From assembly GCA_024400755.1 (NCBI GenBank), contig JAKSMG010000002.1, positions 124,247 through 188,246 of the forward strand: 64,000 bases of DNA, written 5' to 3'. The notes beneath the pieces are model-generated. The model was not told the DNA's origin, did no database searches, and saw nothing but the letters and a program-made list of their open reading frames with translations. Every line of letters begins with the position of its first letter. Positions within the stretch are counted from its first letter, which is position 1. The stretch comes from Bacteroidales bacterium (GTDB taxonomy: Bacteria; Bacteroidota; Bacteroidia; Bacteroidales; WCHB1-69). Made by a program: the position numbers and the translations under genes. This document shows positions 25,191 to 33,360 of this stretch, piece by piece.

Positions 25191-26037
25191 AGTTTTTGAT
25201 TTCTTCCATTAGCCACATAGGTGTGGACGTGGCACCGCAAATTCCAATGCTTTGCCCCTCTGGAAAATGATATGTCCGCAGTTGTTCAATATGGGAAATA
25301 AAGTACGACTGCGGATTTGCCTTTTTACATAAGTCAAAAAGATAAAGTCCGTTGGAACTTTTTTCTCCGGAAACAAAAATGATGATGTCGTGTTGGGTGG
25401 CAAATTGTTGCAAGTGCTTTGACCTGTTCGAAACCAGGCGACAAATGGTGTCGTGATAGGAAAACATCTCCTCGTGACCTAATTGGGCATAACGTTGCTT
25501 GATGAGTTCTATCAGAGAGTAATAGTCTTCCAAACCTTGCGTGGTCTGCGAATAAAGTGTCGCAGGACGTTGAAAATCAATATTTTCAATATCTTCTGAA
25601 GAAGAAATGACCAGTCCGTTGTGCTGTGTTTGTCCAAGTAAGCCGGTTACTTCGGCGTGACCTTTCTTGCCAAAAATCAGTATCTGACGTTGGTCGCCGC
25701 TATTTTCATATTCTTTTTTGATGTTGTTTTGAAGATGAAGAACAACTGGACAGGTCGCATCAATTAGGGTGATGTGGTTTTGTTGGGCCAGCTGATAAGT
25801 TTCTGGTGGCTCCCCGTGGGCTCGTATGAGAACGGTAGTGTTGTGAAGTTGTGCGAATTGTTGATTGTTGACAACTTGTAAACCTTTGTCAACCAATCGT
25901 TTTACTTCTTCGTTGTTGTGGACGATGTCGCCTAAACAATAGAGTTGGCGGTGTTGAGAAAGATACTCCTCGGCGGTTTTAATGGCATTAATGACGCCGA
26001 AGCAAAAGCCCGATTCTTGGTCAATGGTAATGGTCAT
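25162..26037 (-). CDS. ispH: 4-hydroxy-3-methylbut-2-enyl diphosphate reductase
   Basis: 291 residues, normal for IspH. Three [4Fe-4S] cysteines are at expected spacing: C12 (GFCFGV), C96 (DATCPVV) and C199 (DTICRLVSNR). His/Glu active-site residues include IVHN and RAHGEP. IspH makes isopentenyl and dimethylallyl diphosphate, the last step of the MEP isoprenoid pathway; the cluster is oxygen-sensitive. It follows ftsY by 5 bp in the same direction, so it is translated from the ftsY message. Confidence 0.95.
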   Translation of the reverse strand: MTITIDQESGFCFGVINAIKTAEEYLSQHRQLYCLGDIVHNNEEVKRLVDKGLQVVNNQQFAQLHNTTVLIRAHGEPPETYQLAQQNHITLIDATCPVVLHLQNNIKKEYENSGDQRQILIFGKKGHAEVTGLLGQTQHNGLVISSSEDIENIDFQRPATLYSQTTQGLEDYYSLIELIKQRYAQLGHEEMFSYHDTICRLVSNRSKHLQQFATQHDIIIFVSGEKSSNGLYLFDLCKKANPQSYFISHIEQLRTYHFPEGQSIGICGATSTPMWLMEEIKNFIEVSAKTH

Positions 26038-26042
26038 AAGGA

Positions 26043-26999
26043 CTATGCGTCAGGGAAAAGCGAATCAACAAATTCGGCTCGGTTAAAGACTTGTAGTTGT
26101 TCGATTTTTTCTCCTACGCCGATGTATTTCACGGGTATTTGGAATTGATCTGAGATTCCGATGACCACACCACCTTTGGCAGTTCCGTCTAATTTGGTAA
26201 TAGCCAATGCGTTGACATCTGTGGCGGCGGTAAATTGACGGGCTTGTTCAATGGCATTTTGACCGGTGGAACCGTCCAGTACCAATAGAATTTCTTGAGG
26301 GGCATCGGGTACCAATTTGCGAACCACGTTTTTGATTTTGGTCAATTCGTTCATCAAATTGACTTTGTTGTGAAGACGGCCGGCAGTGTCAATGATGACG
26401 ATGTCGCTTCCTTTGGCGAGGGCAGAAGCAACGGTGTCGTATGCCACTGCTGCAGGATCGGAACCCATTTTTTGCGTGACAATCGGCACGTCGGCGCGTT
26501 GTGCCCATACTTCCAGCTGCTCGATGGCAGCGGCGCGGAAGGTGTCTGACGCACCTAACATAACAGAGTATCCTTTTTTCTTAAATTGATAGGCCAGTTT
26601 CCCGATAGTGGTTGTTTTTCCAACACCATTCACTCCGACGACTAAGATAACGTAAGGTTTTTTATCGGCGGGAATGGAGAAATCTTGCTTGCCTTCCATA
26701 TCGTTTTCCAACAGCAATTCTGCAATTTCCTCTCTAAGGATGGTGTTCAATTGCCCGGTGCCAAGGTATTTGTCCTTGGAAACACGTTTCTCAATGCGTT
26801 CAATGATCTTCAACGTGGTGGTTACCCCGACGTCGGAAGTGACGAGTACTTCCTCAAGATTGTCTAAAACGTCATCGTCAACCTTGGATTTGCCGGCAAC
26901 TGTCTTGGCTAATTTGGCAAAAAAGTTCTCCTTGGATTTTTCCAATCCCTTGTTGAGTTCTTCTTTTTTGTCCTTTGAAAAAAATGAGAAAAAGCCCAT
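26043..26999 (-). CDS. ftsY: Signal recognition particle receptor FtsY
   Basis: 318 residues: a short N-terminal basic helix in place of the long acidic A domain of enterobacteria, the N four-helix bundle (about 25-105), then the G domain with G1 GVNGVGKTT (122-130), DTFRAAA (152-158), DTAGR and the TKLDGTAKGG guanine-specificity/closing-loop motifs. This SRP-type GTPase docks ribosome-SRP complexes at the membrane. It has its own -7 box (27016-27023) and leads the ftsY-ispH pair. Confidence 0.97.
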   Translation of the reverse strand: MGFFSFFSKDKKEELNKGLEKSKENFFAKLAKTVAGKSKVDDDVLDNLEEVLVTSDVGVTTTLKIIERIEKRVSKDKYLGTGQLNTILREEIAELLLENDMEGKQDFSIPADKKPYVILVVGVNGVGKTTTIGKLAYQFKKKGYSVMLGASDTFRAAAIEQLEVWAQRADVPIVTQKMGSDPAAVAYDTVASALAKGSDIVIIDTAGRLHNKVNLMNELTKIKNVVRKLVPDAPQEILLVLDGSTGQNAIEQARQFTAATDVNALAITKLDGTAKGGVVIGISDQFQIPVKYIGVGEKIEQLQVFNRAEFVDSLFPDA

Positions 27000-27015
27000 A
27001 AATTATATTTTTTTG

Positions 27016-27023
27016 CAAACTTA
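27016..27023 (-). promoter_or_regulatory. -7 box of ftsY-ispH
   Basis: CAAACTTA on plus (TAAGTTTG on minus), 17 bp before the ftsY ATG. Confidence 0.65.
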
Positions 27024-27079
27024 CATAAAAGTTCTGAATTTTATGCAAGGAATGAAAAAAAAATTTTTTTTGATGGAAT

Positions 27080-27113
27080 AAAAAAAAAGCCGAAATGAAG
27101 GCTCATCTCGACT
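27080..27113 (-). terminator. Terminator of the rpmG-DUF4295 unit
   Basis: 11-bp stem (27088-27098 with 27103-27113, two G-U pairs on the transcript) and a 4-nt loop, followed on the minus strand by a U-run from the A stretch at 27080-27088. Confidence 0.85.
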
Positions 27114-27136
27114 TTTTTAACCATGAAAACAAAATA

Positions 27137-27292
27137 TTACTTTTTAGCCAAAAAGTCTTTTACGTTTGTGGATTCAACTACAGCTTCCTTGAAAGTGTAG
27201 GCACCCGTCTTTGGTGAACGTTCCATCTTAACAACGCGTGTGTAAGCTACGCCACCTTCTTTTTTCAATGTTGCAACAACCTTCTTTGCCAT
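27137..27292 (-). CDS. DUF4295 small basic protein (probable ribosome-associated)
   Basis: 51 residues, beginning MAKKVVATLKKEGGVAYTRV and ending KDFLAKK. It matches the small basic DUF4295 family found directly beside rpmG, and often ftsY, in Bacteroidota. Function is not established; the position between L33 and FtsY genes suggests a translation-related role, which is inference. The start is 16 bp after the rpmG stop, with a shared promoter and terminator. Confidence 0.9.
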   Translation of the reverse strand: MAKKVVATLKKEGGVAYTRVVKMERSPKTGAYTFKEAVVESTNVKDFLAKK

Positions 27293-27308
27293 TTCTTATA
27301 TGATTTTA

Positions 27309-27497
27309 TTATTTAACTTCTTTGTGAACAGTAACACGTTTCAAATAAGGATTGTATTTTTTTAATTCCAATCTTTCAGTTGTGTTTTTTCTGTTTTTAG
27401 TAGTAATGTATCTTGACATACCCGGAACGCCACTGGCTTTTTGTTCGGTGCATTCTAAGATCACCTGCTGTCTTGCTTCTTTATTTTTCTTTGCCAT
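27309..27497 (-). CDS. rpmG: 50S ribosomal protein L33
   Basis: 62 residues: [20 protein letters not shown], then [27 protein letters not shown], the conserved L33 core. Only a single Cys is present, so this is a Zn-independent (C-minus) type. First gene of a two-gene unit with the DUF4295 protein. L28 (rpmB), its frequent neighbour in Bacteroidota, is not adjacent here. Confidence 0.96.
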   Translation of the reverse strand: MAKKNKEARQQVILECTEQKASGVPGMSRYITTKNRKNTTERLELKKYNPYLKRVTVHKEVK

Positions 27498-27541
27498 AAC
27501 ACTAAATTTTTTCTATTCTGTTCTCTTTTGATTTGAGTTTG

Positions 27542-27549
27542 CAAAAGTA
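27542..27549 (-). promoter_or_regulatory. -7 box of rpmG
   Basis: CAAAAGTA on plus (TACTTTTG on minus), 45 bp before the rpmG ATG, between murB and rpmG. Confidence 0.7.
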
Positions 27550-27593
27550 CAAAATTTTTTGATATAAATATCGCTTTTGAAAAAATATTTTTT

Positions 27594-28604
27594 TTATTTG
27601 ATGATCCGTACTTCCGGTTCAATGGTTACGCCGAATTTTTCTTGTACCGATTGTATGATTTCCTGGTAGTAGTCAACGACTTCTTTCCCTTTGGCATTGC
27701 CCCAATTGACAATGACCAAGGCCTGTTTGGGATATACGCTAACATCGCCTCTGCGGATGTCTTTCCAACCGCATTTGTCAATGAGTTGGCCTGCCGCCAA
27801 CTTGATGCCTTCCGGTACGGAATGGTGTACCAAGTCGTCAAATTTGGAAGAAAGTTCGTTGAATTTTTCCAAACTGACCACTGGATTTTTGAAGAAACTG
27901 CCCGCACAACCCACCACTTTGATGTCGGGAAGTTTACTGTTTCTTATTTCTAATACCGTTTCAGCCACGAGTTTTAAGTTGGGTGTTTTGCCTTCTTCCT
28001 GCAATTTGTCGGCCAACTGTTGGTAGCTAAGTCTATATGTTTCCCTTTTCGCAAGTCTAAAAACGACATCCGTGATCAGACATTTTTCCTTGAGTGCGTT
28101 TTTGAAAATGGAATCCCGGTACGCAAAATGACATTCTTCATTATATAATATAAAGGGTTCGCCATTGGGCAGATAATGACCTTCAACCTGATAGATGATG
28201 TCTTTCGCTTCTGTTCCGTAAGCTCCAATGTTTTGTACGGGACAACTTCCCACCAAACCGGGAATGCCGATCAAATTTTCAGCACCATAAAGTAAATTAT
28301 CAATGGTAAAGTTCACGAAATCGGACCAGTTTTCACCACCAGCGGCCCTTACATAAACATAATCTTCGTCTTCATTGATGATTTCCAGACCTTTGGTGGC
28401 CAGTTTGATTACGTTGCCGTCAAAGTCGTTGGTAAAGAGGATGTTGCTTCCTTCTCCAATGATGAGAAACGGTTGCTCAAAAACCCTTTCTTGAAAAAGC
28501 GTGTCTATGTCTTGCTGATTTTCAGCAATCAGTAAATTTTTACATTGGCACTCTATGCCAAACGTGTTGTATTTTTTGAGCGATGCGTGGTCGTATTGTT
28601 TCAT
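27594..28604 (-). CDS. murB: UDP-N-acetylenolpyruvoylglucosamine reductase
   Basis: 336 residues from the ATG at 28604 (MKQYDHASLKKYNTFGI); a longer frame would run into anmK coding sequence. Landmarks: NTFGI near the N-terminus, FAD-binding IGEGSNILFTNDFDG, GAENLIGIPGLVGSCPVQNIGAYG, and a Ser in GSFFKNPVV. The length and YRDS motif indicate a type I MurB. It reduces the enolpyruvyl ether of UDP-GlcNAc to UDP-MurNAc. It starts 4 bp after the anmK stop, last of the murF-anmK-murB message. Confidence 0.96.
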   Translation of the reverse strand: MKQYDHASLKKYNTFGIECQCKNLLIAENQQDIDTLFQERVFEQPFLIIGEGSNILFTNDFDGNVIKLATKGLEIINEDEDYVYVRAAGGENWSDFVNFTIDNLLYGAENLIGIPGLVGSCPVQNIGAYGTEAKDIIYQVEGHYLPNGEPFILYNEECHFAYRDSIFKNALKEKCLITDVVFRLAKRETYRLSYQQLADKLQEEGKTPNLKLVAETVLEIRNSKLPDIKVVGCAGSFFKNPVVSLEKFNELSSKFDDLVHHSVPEGIKLAAGQLIDKCGWKDIRRGDVSVYPKQALVIVNWGNAKGKEVVDYYQEIIQSVQEKFGVTIEPEVRIIK

Positions 28605-28608
28605 TGTT

Positions 28609-29712
28609 TTACAATTTGCTGATGATGCCGTTTTTTTTGTTGCCCAAAGCCAAGATTCCTCCGCAGGAGTCGTATCGTGCACCGGTGACTGATGAAAGGC
28701 AGTTGTTGATGCCGTTGGCTCGAAGAACGCCTAAAAAGGCAAAGATAATGGCTTCTTTGAAGTCGATGGTGCCTTGGTCGGGAATGATGACTTTGCCTTG
28801 GAATTTTTGTCGAATGAGGTCAATGAGAAAACGGTTGTGTGCTCCTCCTCCGGTAATCAGAAGCGTATGCCCGTTCGTCGTGTTGCAGACGCTTGCTATT
28901 TGTTCGGCAATGTGCTCGCAAACCGTTCGTAGTTGCTCTTCAATGCTTATTCCGCTTTGGGTCAGCAAAGGCAGAAAATGTCGGTCAATCCATTCTCTTC
29001 CTAAGGATTTATGGTCTTGTCTTTGGTAATATTCTAATTGATTTAGTTTTTGTAGTAATGTATGATTGATCTGTCCCTGTTTGGCAATGTTGCCGTCAGC
29101 GTCGTAGGAATGTCCCAATTGTTGGGCCAAATGATTAAGGGCGATGTTGCAGGGCGAAATGTCGAAGGCCTTTCGTTGACCATAATGCCGATAGGACAAA
29201 TTGCTGATTCCGCCTAAATTGAGGCAGAGGTCGTAGACCCCGAAAAGCAGTTCGTCACCGATGGGAACCAAGGGCGCTCCCTGACCTCCCAAGGCAACAT
29301 CCGTCGTGCGAAAGTCAAAAACCGTGTCTTTTCCTGTGAGGGCGGCGATGACGCTTCCGTTGCCAATTTGCGTGGTCAGACCAAGTTCTGGCTGATGAAA
29401 AACGGTGTGTCCGTGAGAGGCGATTAATTCCACTTCGTCTTTGAAGTTGCCCATAAATGCGTTGACGGATTGTGCGATAAAGCGTCCCAACTCGTTATCT
29501 AAAAATGCCAGGTCTAAAGCTGTCATTTCCATAGCTTGTGACAATTTCTGACTTAAGTTGTCCGGATATTTTACCGTTTCGGCTTTGATAACGTCATATT
29601 CCCATTTGCCGTCAAGTTGTTTGAAATGGCAATAGGCCAAATCAACCCCGTCTAACGAGGTGCCTGACATAATGCCGATGACGTGGGAATGGCTGAGCTT
29701 TGGCATGTCCAT
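28609..29712 (-). CDS. anmK: Anhydro-N-acetylmuramic acid kinase
   Basis: 367 residues of the ASKHA kinase fold. The phosphate-binding IGIMSGTSLDGVDLAYCHF is near the N-terminus, followed by ASHGHTVFHQP, FDFRTTDVALGGQGAPLVP, LNLGGISNLSY and ITGGGAHNRFL. AnmK phosphorylates and opens 1,6-anhydro-MurNAc recovered from cell-wall turnover, giving MurNAc-6-phosphate. Its ATG overlaps the murF stop by one base (TAATG), a translational coupling arrangement, so wall recycling and wall synthesis share one transcript here. Confidence 0.95.
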   Translation of the reverse strand: MDMPKLSHSHVIGIMSGTSLDGVDLAYCHFKQLDGKWEYDVIKAETVKYPDNLSQKLSQAMEMTALDLAFLDNELGRFIAQSVNAFMGNFKDEVELIASHGHTVFHQPELGLTTQIGNGSVIAALTGKDTVFDFRTTDVALGGQGAPLVPIGDELLFGVYDLCLNLGGISNLSYRHYGQRKAFDISPCNIALNHLAQQLGHSYDADGNIAKQGQINHTLLQKLNQLEYYQRQDHKSLGREWIDRHFLPLLTQSGISIEEQLRTVCEHIAEQIASVCNTTNGHTLLITGGGAHNRFLIDLIRQKFQGKVIIPDQGTIDFKEAIIFAFLGVLRANGINNCLSSVTGARYDSCGGILALGNKKNGIISKL

Positions 29713-30980
29713 TATTGCAAGAGGGATAATTTTTCCAGATGAATGCTTCGCGAACCTTTAACCAAGACGAGAGCATCGCTGATGGACTGCTTGCTGAAAT
29801 AGTCGTTAGCGGCATCAACATCAACGAAACTGTGTGGGTCGGAAACCAAATGTTTGTGAAATTCGCTGCCGACGAAGTAGGCCTCGATGGAATGTTCTTG
29901 GCAAAGTGCGATGATGCGGGCGTGGGCGTCGTGGCTGACGCTCCCCAGTTCGCGCATATCTCCCAAAATGGCCACTTTATGCGGATGGTCAATGCTGAAG
30001 AGGTTGTTTAATGCCGCAGTCATACTGGTGGGGTTGGCGTTGTAGTAATCGGCAATGATGGTGTTGCTGCCGCGGTGTTCCACTTGGGAACGGTGGTTGG
30101 AGGGCTGGTAGTTGGCCAGGGCCTCGCAGATGTCGTCTTCACTCACGTCAAAATAGCGTCCCACGGCGGCGGCACACAGCAGGTTGGCCAAGTTGTAGGC
30201 ACCCGTCAATTGCGTCTTCACTGTGCGGCCAAAGAGTGAAATGGTAAGCAGACCGTCGTTGCGGATGATTTTTCCACTGACGTTGGCCGTGACGTGGTCA
30301 ATGGCGTAGGAATAAAGGTTCGGGTAGTCCAAATCTTGCGTTAATACGGGGTCGCCAATATTGACAAATAAAGTTCCTTGACGTGCAATGACGGAACGAT
30401 AGAGTGCTTTTTTGGTGATGACGATGTTTTCTTGAGAGAGAAAACCTTCGATATGGGCAGTTCCGATATTGGTAATGATGCCGTGGGTGGGCTGGGATAA
30501 TTGGCACAGATCTGCGATTTCTCCCGGATGGTTGGCTCCCATTTCCACGATGGCGATTTGCGTGTCGGGCTGAATGGACAGCAGCGTGAGCGGCACGCCG
30601 ATGTGGTTGTTGAGATTGCCTTGCGTAAAACTGATGCGGTATTTTTTTGCCAAGACGGTAGATACCAATTCCTTAGTGGTGGTCTTGCCGTTGGTTCCCG
30701 TGATGCCGATGACGGGAATTTTCAAGTGTTCCCGATGGTATTTGGCTAATTGCTGCAAGGTTTGCAAGGTGTCGTCCACCACGATGCAGCGTGAATTGCC
30801 TGCCAGGTCTTTGCGGTTGGTGATGACGAAGGCCGCACCGGCGTCAAGGGCTTGCGTGGCAAAGCTGTTGCCGTCGAAGTTCTCGCCTTTCAGGCAGACA
30901 AAAATGGAGTCGGGGATGATGTTGCGCGTGTCCGTGCAAATCTGAGGATGTTCTAAATATTTGGCATAAATCTGTTCCAT
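29712..30980 (-). CDS. murF: UDP-MurNAc-tripeptide-D-Ala-D-Ala ligase
   Basis: 422 residues with Mur-ligase domains: N-terminal UDP-binding domain (TDTRNIIPDSIFVCLKGENFDGN), P-loop GITGTNGKTTTKEL, central VEMGANHPGEIADLC, NLLCAAAVG, NHRSQVEHRGSNTIIADYYNANPTSM and LGDMRELG. The P-loop order and the DYYNANPTS motif are MurF-type. It adds D-Ala-D-Ala to the UDP-MurNAc-tripeptide in the cytoplasm. First gene of the murF-anmK-murB unit, promoter at 31003-31010. Confidence 0.96.
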   Translation of the reverse strand: MEQIYAKYLEHPQICTDTRNIIPDSIFVCLKGENFDGNSFATQALDAGAAFVITNRKDLAGNSRCIVVDDTLQTLQQLAKYHREHLKIPVIGITGTNGKTTTKELVSTVLAKKYRISFTQGNLNNHIGVPLTLLSIQPDTQIAIVEMGANHPGEIADLCQLSQPTHGIITNIGTAHIEGFLSQENIVITKKALYRSVIARQGTLFVNIGDPVLTQDLDYPNLYSYAIDHVTANVSGKIIRNDGLLTISLFGRTVKTQLTGAYNLANLLCAAAVGRYFDVSEDDICEALANYQPSNHRSQVEHRGSNTIIADYYNANPTSMTAALNNLFSIDHPHKVAILGDMRELGSVSHDAHARIIALCQEHSIEAYFVGSEFHKHLVSDPHSFVDVDAANDYFSKQSISDALVLVKGSRSIHLEKLSLLQ

Positions 30981-31002
30981 AGTGGAAATGAATATTTTTT
31001 GG

Positions 31003-31010
31003 CAAACTTA
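31003..31010 (-). promoter_or_regulatory. -7 box of murF-anmK-murB
   Basis: CAAACTTA on plus (TAAGTTTG on minus), 23 bp before the murF ATG. Confidence 0.7.
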
Positions 31011-31094
31011 CGCAAAAATTTTGGAAGTGACATTAAAATAGATGTAAAAAATAATAAGTGATTGTTATTATTCGTCTTTTATTGAAAAAAATCG

Positions 31095-31102
31095 TATTTT
31101 TG
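31095..31102 (+). promoter_or_regulatory. -7 box of the DUF59 gene
   Basis: TATTTTTG, 20 bp before the ATG at 31122, divergent from the murF promoter. Confidence 0.7.
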
Positions 31103-31121
31103 CATTCTCAATTCTATCATT

Positions 31122-31427
31122 ATGGTGACGAAAGAACAGATTATCGAAGTGCTATCAACGATATATGACCCTGAAATCCCTGTCAATATCTGGGAGTTGG
31201 GCTTTATTTATGATATTCAAATTCAGCCCGACGACATTGTGAATATCCTGATGACTTTGACGGCACCTAATTGTCCTGTAGCAGAGTCACTTCCTATTGA
31301 AGTAAAAACGAAAGTTTCTGCTATTGAAGGAGTTAAGGGCGTTTCGTTGCGCCTGACTTTTGAACCGCCTTGGGATTTTGAAATGATGAGTGAAGCGGCA
31401 AAGGTGGAATTGGGATTGGATTTTTAG
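31122..31427 (+). CDS. DUF59/MIP18-type iron-sulfur assembly factor (SufT-like)
   Basis: 101 residues: EQIIEVLSTIYDPEIPVNIWELGFIYDI, the DPE motif and LTAPNCPVAESLP of the DUF59 (MIP18/PaaD/SufT) family, all in one small domain. Family members help deliver Fe-S clusters to client proteins; the Cys in the NCPV motif is the conserved one. In Bacteroidota it often accompanies suf genes, but none are adjacent here. The rfbA start lies 51 bp downstream with no terminator, so the two may share a transcript. Confidence 0.88.
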   Translation: MVTKEQIIEVLSTIYDPEIPVNIWELGFIYDIQIQPDDIVNILMTLTAPNCPVAESLPIEVKTKVSAIEGVKGVSLRLTFEPPWDFEMMSEAAKVELGLDF

Positions 31428-31477
31428 TGGTAAATAATGAATGTTGGAAGTGGTTCCAACGATAAAAATTTTTAATA

Positions 31478-32338
31478 ATGAAAGGTATTATTCTCGCCGG
31501 CGGTTCCGGAACAAGATTGCACCCCATCACGCTTGCTATGAGTAAGCAGCTGATGCCGATTTACGATAAACCGATGATTTATTATCCGCTATCTACACTG
31601 ATGCAGGCGGGAATTAATGAAATTCTGATTATCTCAACTCCACACGATTTGCCTCATTTTGAGCGTCTTTTGGGCGATGGTTCTCGCTTGGGCTGCCATT
31701 TCAGTTATGTCGTGCAGGAAGTGCCTAACGGATTGGCTCAGGCCTTTGTTCTGGGTGCCGACTTCATCGGTCGCGACAAGGCGGCTTTGGTCTTGGGCGA
31801 TAATATTTTTTATGGTGGTGGCTTCGAAAATCATTTGGCCGAAAACAATGATCCCGACGGTGGCGTGATTTTCGCTTACCACGTGTCCGACCCTGAACGT
31901 TACGGTGTGGTGGAATTTAATGAGGATATGATTGCGGTTTCCATTGAGGAAAAACCCAAACAGCCCAAGTCCAACTATGCGGTTCCCGGCCTTTATTTTT
32001 ATGATAATTCCGTGGTGGAAGTGGCCAAAAATATTCAACCGAGCGCTCGTGGTGAATACGAAATTACGGATGTTAATAAGTATTATCTGAATGCTGGTAA
32101 GCTGAAGGTCTGCAAGATGGATCGTGGAACGGCTTGGCTGGATACCGGCACGTTCAAGTCGCTGATTGACGCCACTCAGTTTGTGCAGGTGGTGGAAGAC
32201 CGTCAGGGTCTGAAAGTGGGTTGCATTGAGGAAGTGGCTTATCGCCAGGGATTTATCAATGCGGAGCAATTGGAAAAAATTGCCCAGCCCTTGTTAAAGA
32301 GCGGTTATGGTAATTACTTGCTGAATTTGATTAAATAA
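31478..32338 (+). CDS. rfbA: Glucose-1-phosphate thymidylyltransferase
   Basis: 286 residues, full-length RmlA/RfbA. It begins [18 protein letters not shown] (nucleotide-binding GGxGTRL), then [30 protein letters not shown] (metal/sugar loop) and [11 protein letters not shown]. It makes dTDP-glucose from glucose-1-phosphate and dTTP, the first step to dTDP-L-rhamnose. rfbB, rfbC and rfbD are not adjacent, so the pathway is scattered. The gene ends 8 bp from the opposing gene at 32347, with no terminator visible between them. Confidence 0.95.
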   Translation: MKGIILAGGSGTRLHPITLAMSKQLMPIYDKPMIYYPLSTLMQAGINEILIISTPHDLPHFERLLGDGSRLGCHFSYVVQEVPNGLAQAFVLGADFIGRDKAALVLGDNIFYGGGFENHLAENNDPDGGVIFAYHVSDPERYGVVEFNEDMIAVSIEEKPKQPKSNYAVPGLYFYDNSVVEVAKNIQPSARGEYEITDVNKYYLNAGKLKVCKMDRGTAWLDTGTFKSLIDATQFVQVVEDRQGLKVGCIEEVAYRQGFINAEQLEKIAQPLLKSGYGNYLLNLIK

Positions 32339-32346
32339 AATACTGT

Positions 32347-33357
32347 TTATAGCGTCATAACGTCATAAACCGGTAATTGCAGTGCTTCCGATAATTTGTC
32401 GCGAAGCACTGTTGATTTTAGGGTATATCCGCTGGGCGACGTGGGGTTGACACATACGGCAAGAAGTTGCGCCGCAAACAGAACGAACAGACGCCCTCCC
32501 TTTTTCAAGAAGGCGTTGACGGTGTCGATGCCGGCAAAGATTTTGGTAAAATCTTTGGCTACCAGAACCGTTTGTTCAATATGGGGCTGGATTCGCAGGT
32601 AATCCAATATTTTGTCGGTAATGATGCCGCCAACATAAAAAGTTTGGCCGTATTTAAACAGTCTGTCTTTGTATTTGTCTAATAATAAAGTGGATGGAAT
32701 TTCCAAGTCGTGCCATAAGCCATCACTGTCCTGTGCCCAAAGTCCGTTGTTGATGTCTGTGAGGGCGGCGCTGTTTCCAATATCGTATTTTGGGAGATGA
32801 ATCAGCCGTGTGGTGAATTGGGTTTTGCGGATGAGTTCGGGAAGGTGTGGCGACAAGGCGGCACCGGTGCTTAAAATCAGACTTTCGGTTACCGTGGGGG
32901 CTCCAAAACTTTTCCGCGACAGTGCACCGTCAACCAGAGTGATATCGACGTTGTAAGTGTCCATTTCACTTAGCAGCTGTTTGAGTTTGCCGGTGCTGCT
33001 GGGACCTGAAATGATGGCTTTGCCACGTTGTAGGGCTTGGGCCGTCACCAATCTTCCCAATGTGCTTCCGTGGGTGGAAACATTGAGAATGTTGGACGTG
33101 GGCCGGCGTTCCTTGTAATGCTTTTCTGACGTGACGAAAATCGTTCCCTTGGCTAATTCGATTTCCGGTTTGTGCGTTTCCGTAACCTGATCTACGCGTT
33201 CACCGTCAATGCCGATGGAGGTCACAGCAATCTTTTTATCCGTCTTGTATAATTCTCTCAGAACATAATTCAAGCATTCCGTCTTGCCAGTGTTTTTTTC
33301 CATTCCGACAAACGAGACGCTTTTGTGCTGCAGAATTTGTTCAATAAGCGGAGACAC
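32347..33357 (-). CDS. P-loop NTPase-like protein, resembles KamB (lysine 5,6-aminomutase reactivase subunit)
   Basis: 336 residues. Near the N-terminus VSFVGMEKNTGKTECLNYVL is a Walker A-type loop (GMEKNTGKT). It is followed by IAVTSIGIDGERVDQVTETHKPEI, a conserved-looking ISGPSSTGKLKQLL and LVDGALSRKSFGAP. From memory this pattern resembles proteins annotated as the KamB subunit of the B12-dependent lysine 5,6-aminomutase reactivase; I cannot confirm it without a search. No aminomutase or other lysine-fermentation gene is in the window. The stop of the upstream gldG is 3 bp away, so it is co-transcribed with gldF-gldG. If it is not KamB, it is an uncharacterised NTPase. Confidence 0.5.
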   Translation of the reverse strand: MSPLIEQILQHKSVSFVGMEKNTGKTECLNYVLRELYKTDKKIAVTSIGIDGERVDQVTETHKPEIELAKGTIFVTSEKHYKERRPTSNILNVSTHGSTLGRLVTAQALQRGKAIISGPSSTGKLKQLLSEMDTYNVDITLVDGALSRKSFGAPTVTESLILSTGAALSPHLPELIRKTQFTTRLIHLPKYDIGNSAALTDINNGLWAQDSDGLWHDLEIPSTLLLDKYKDRLFKYGQTFYVGGIITDKILDYLRIQPHIEQTVLVAKDFTKIFAGIDTVNAFLKKGGRLFVLFAAQLLAVCVNPTSPSGYTLKSTVLRDKLSEALQLPVYDVMTL

Positions 33358-33360
33358 AGT

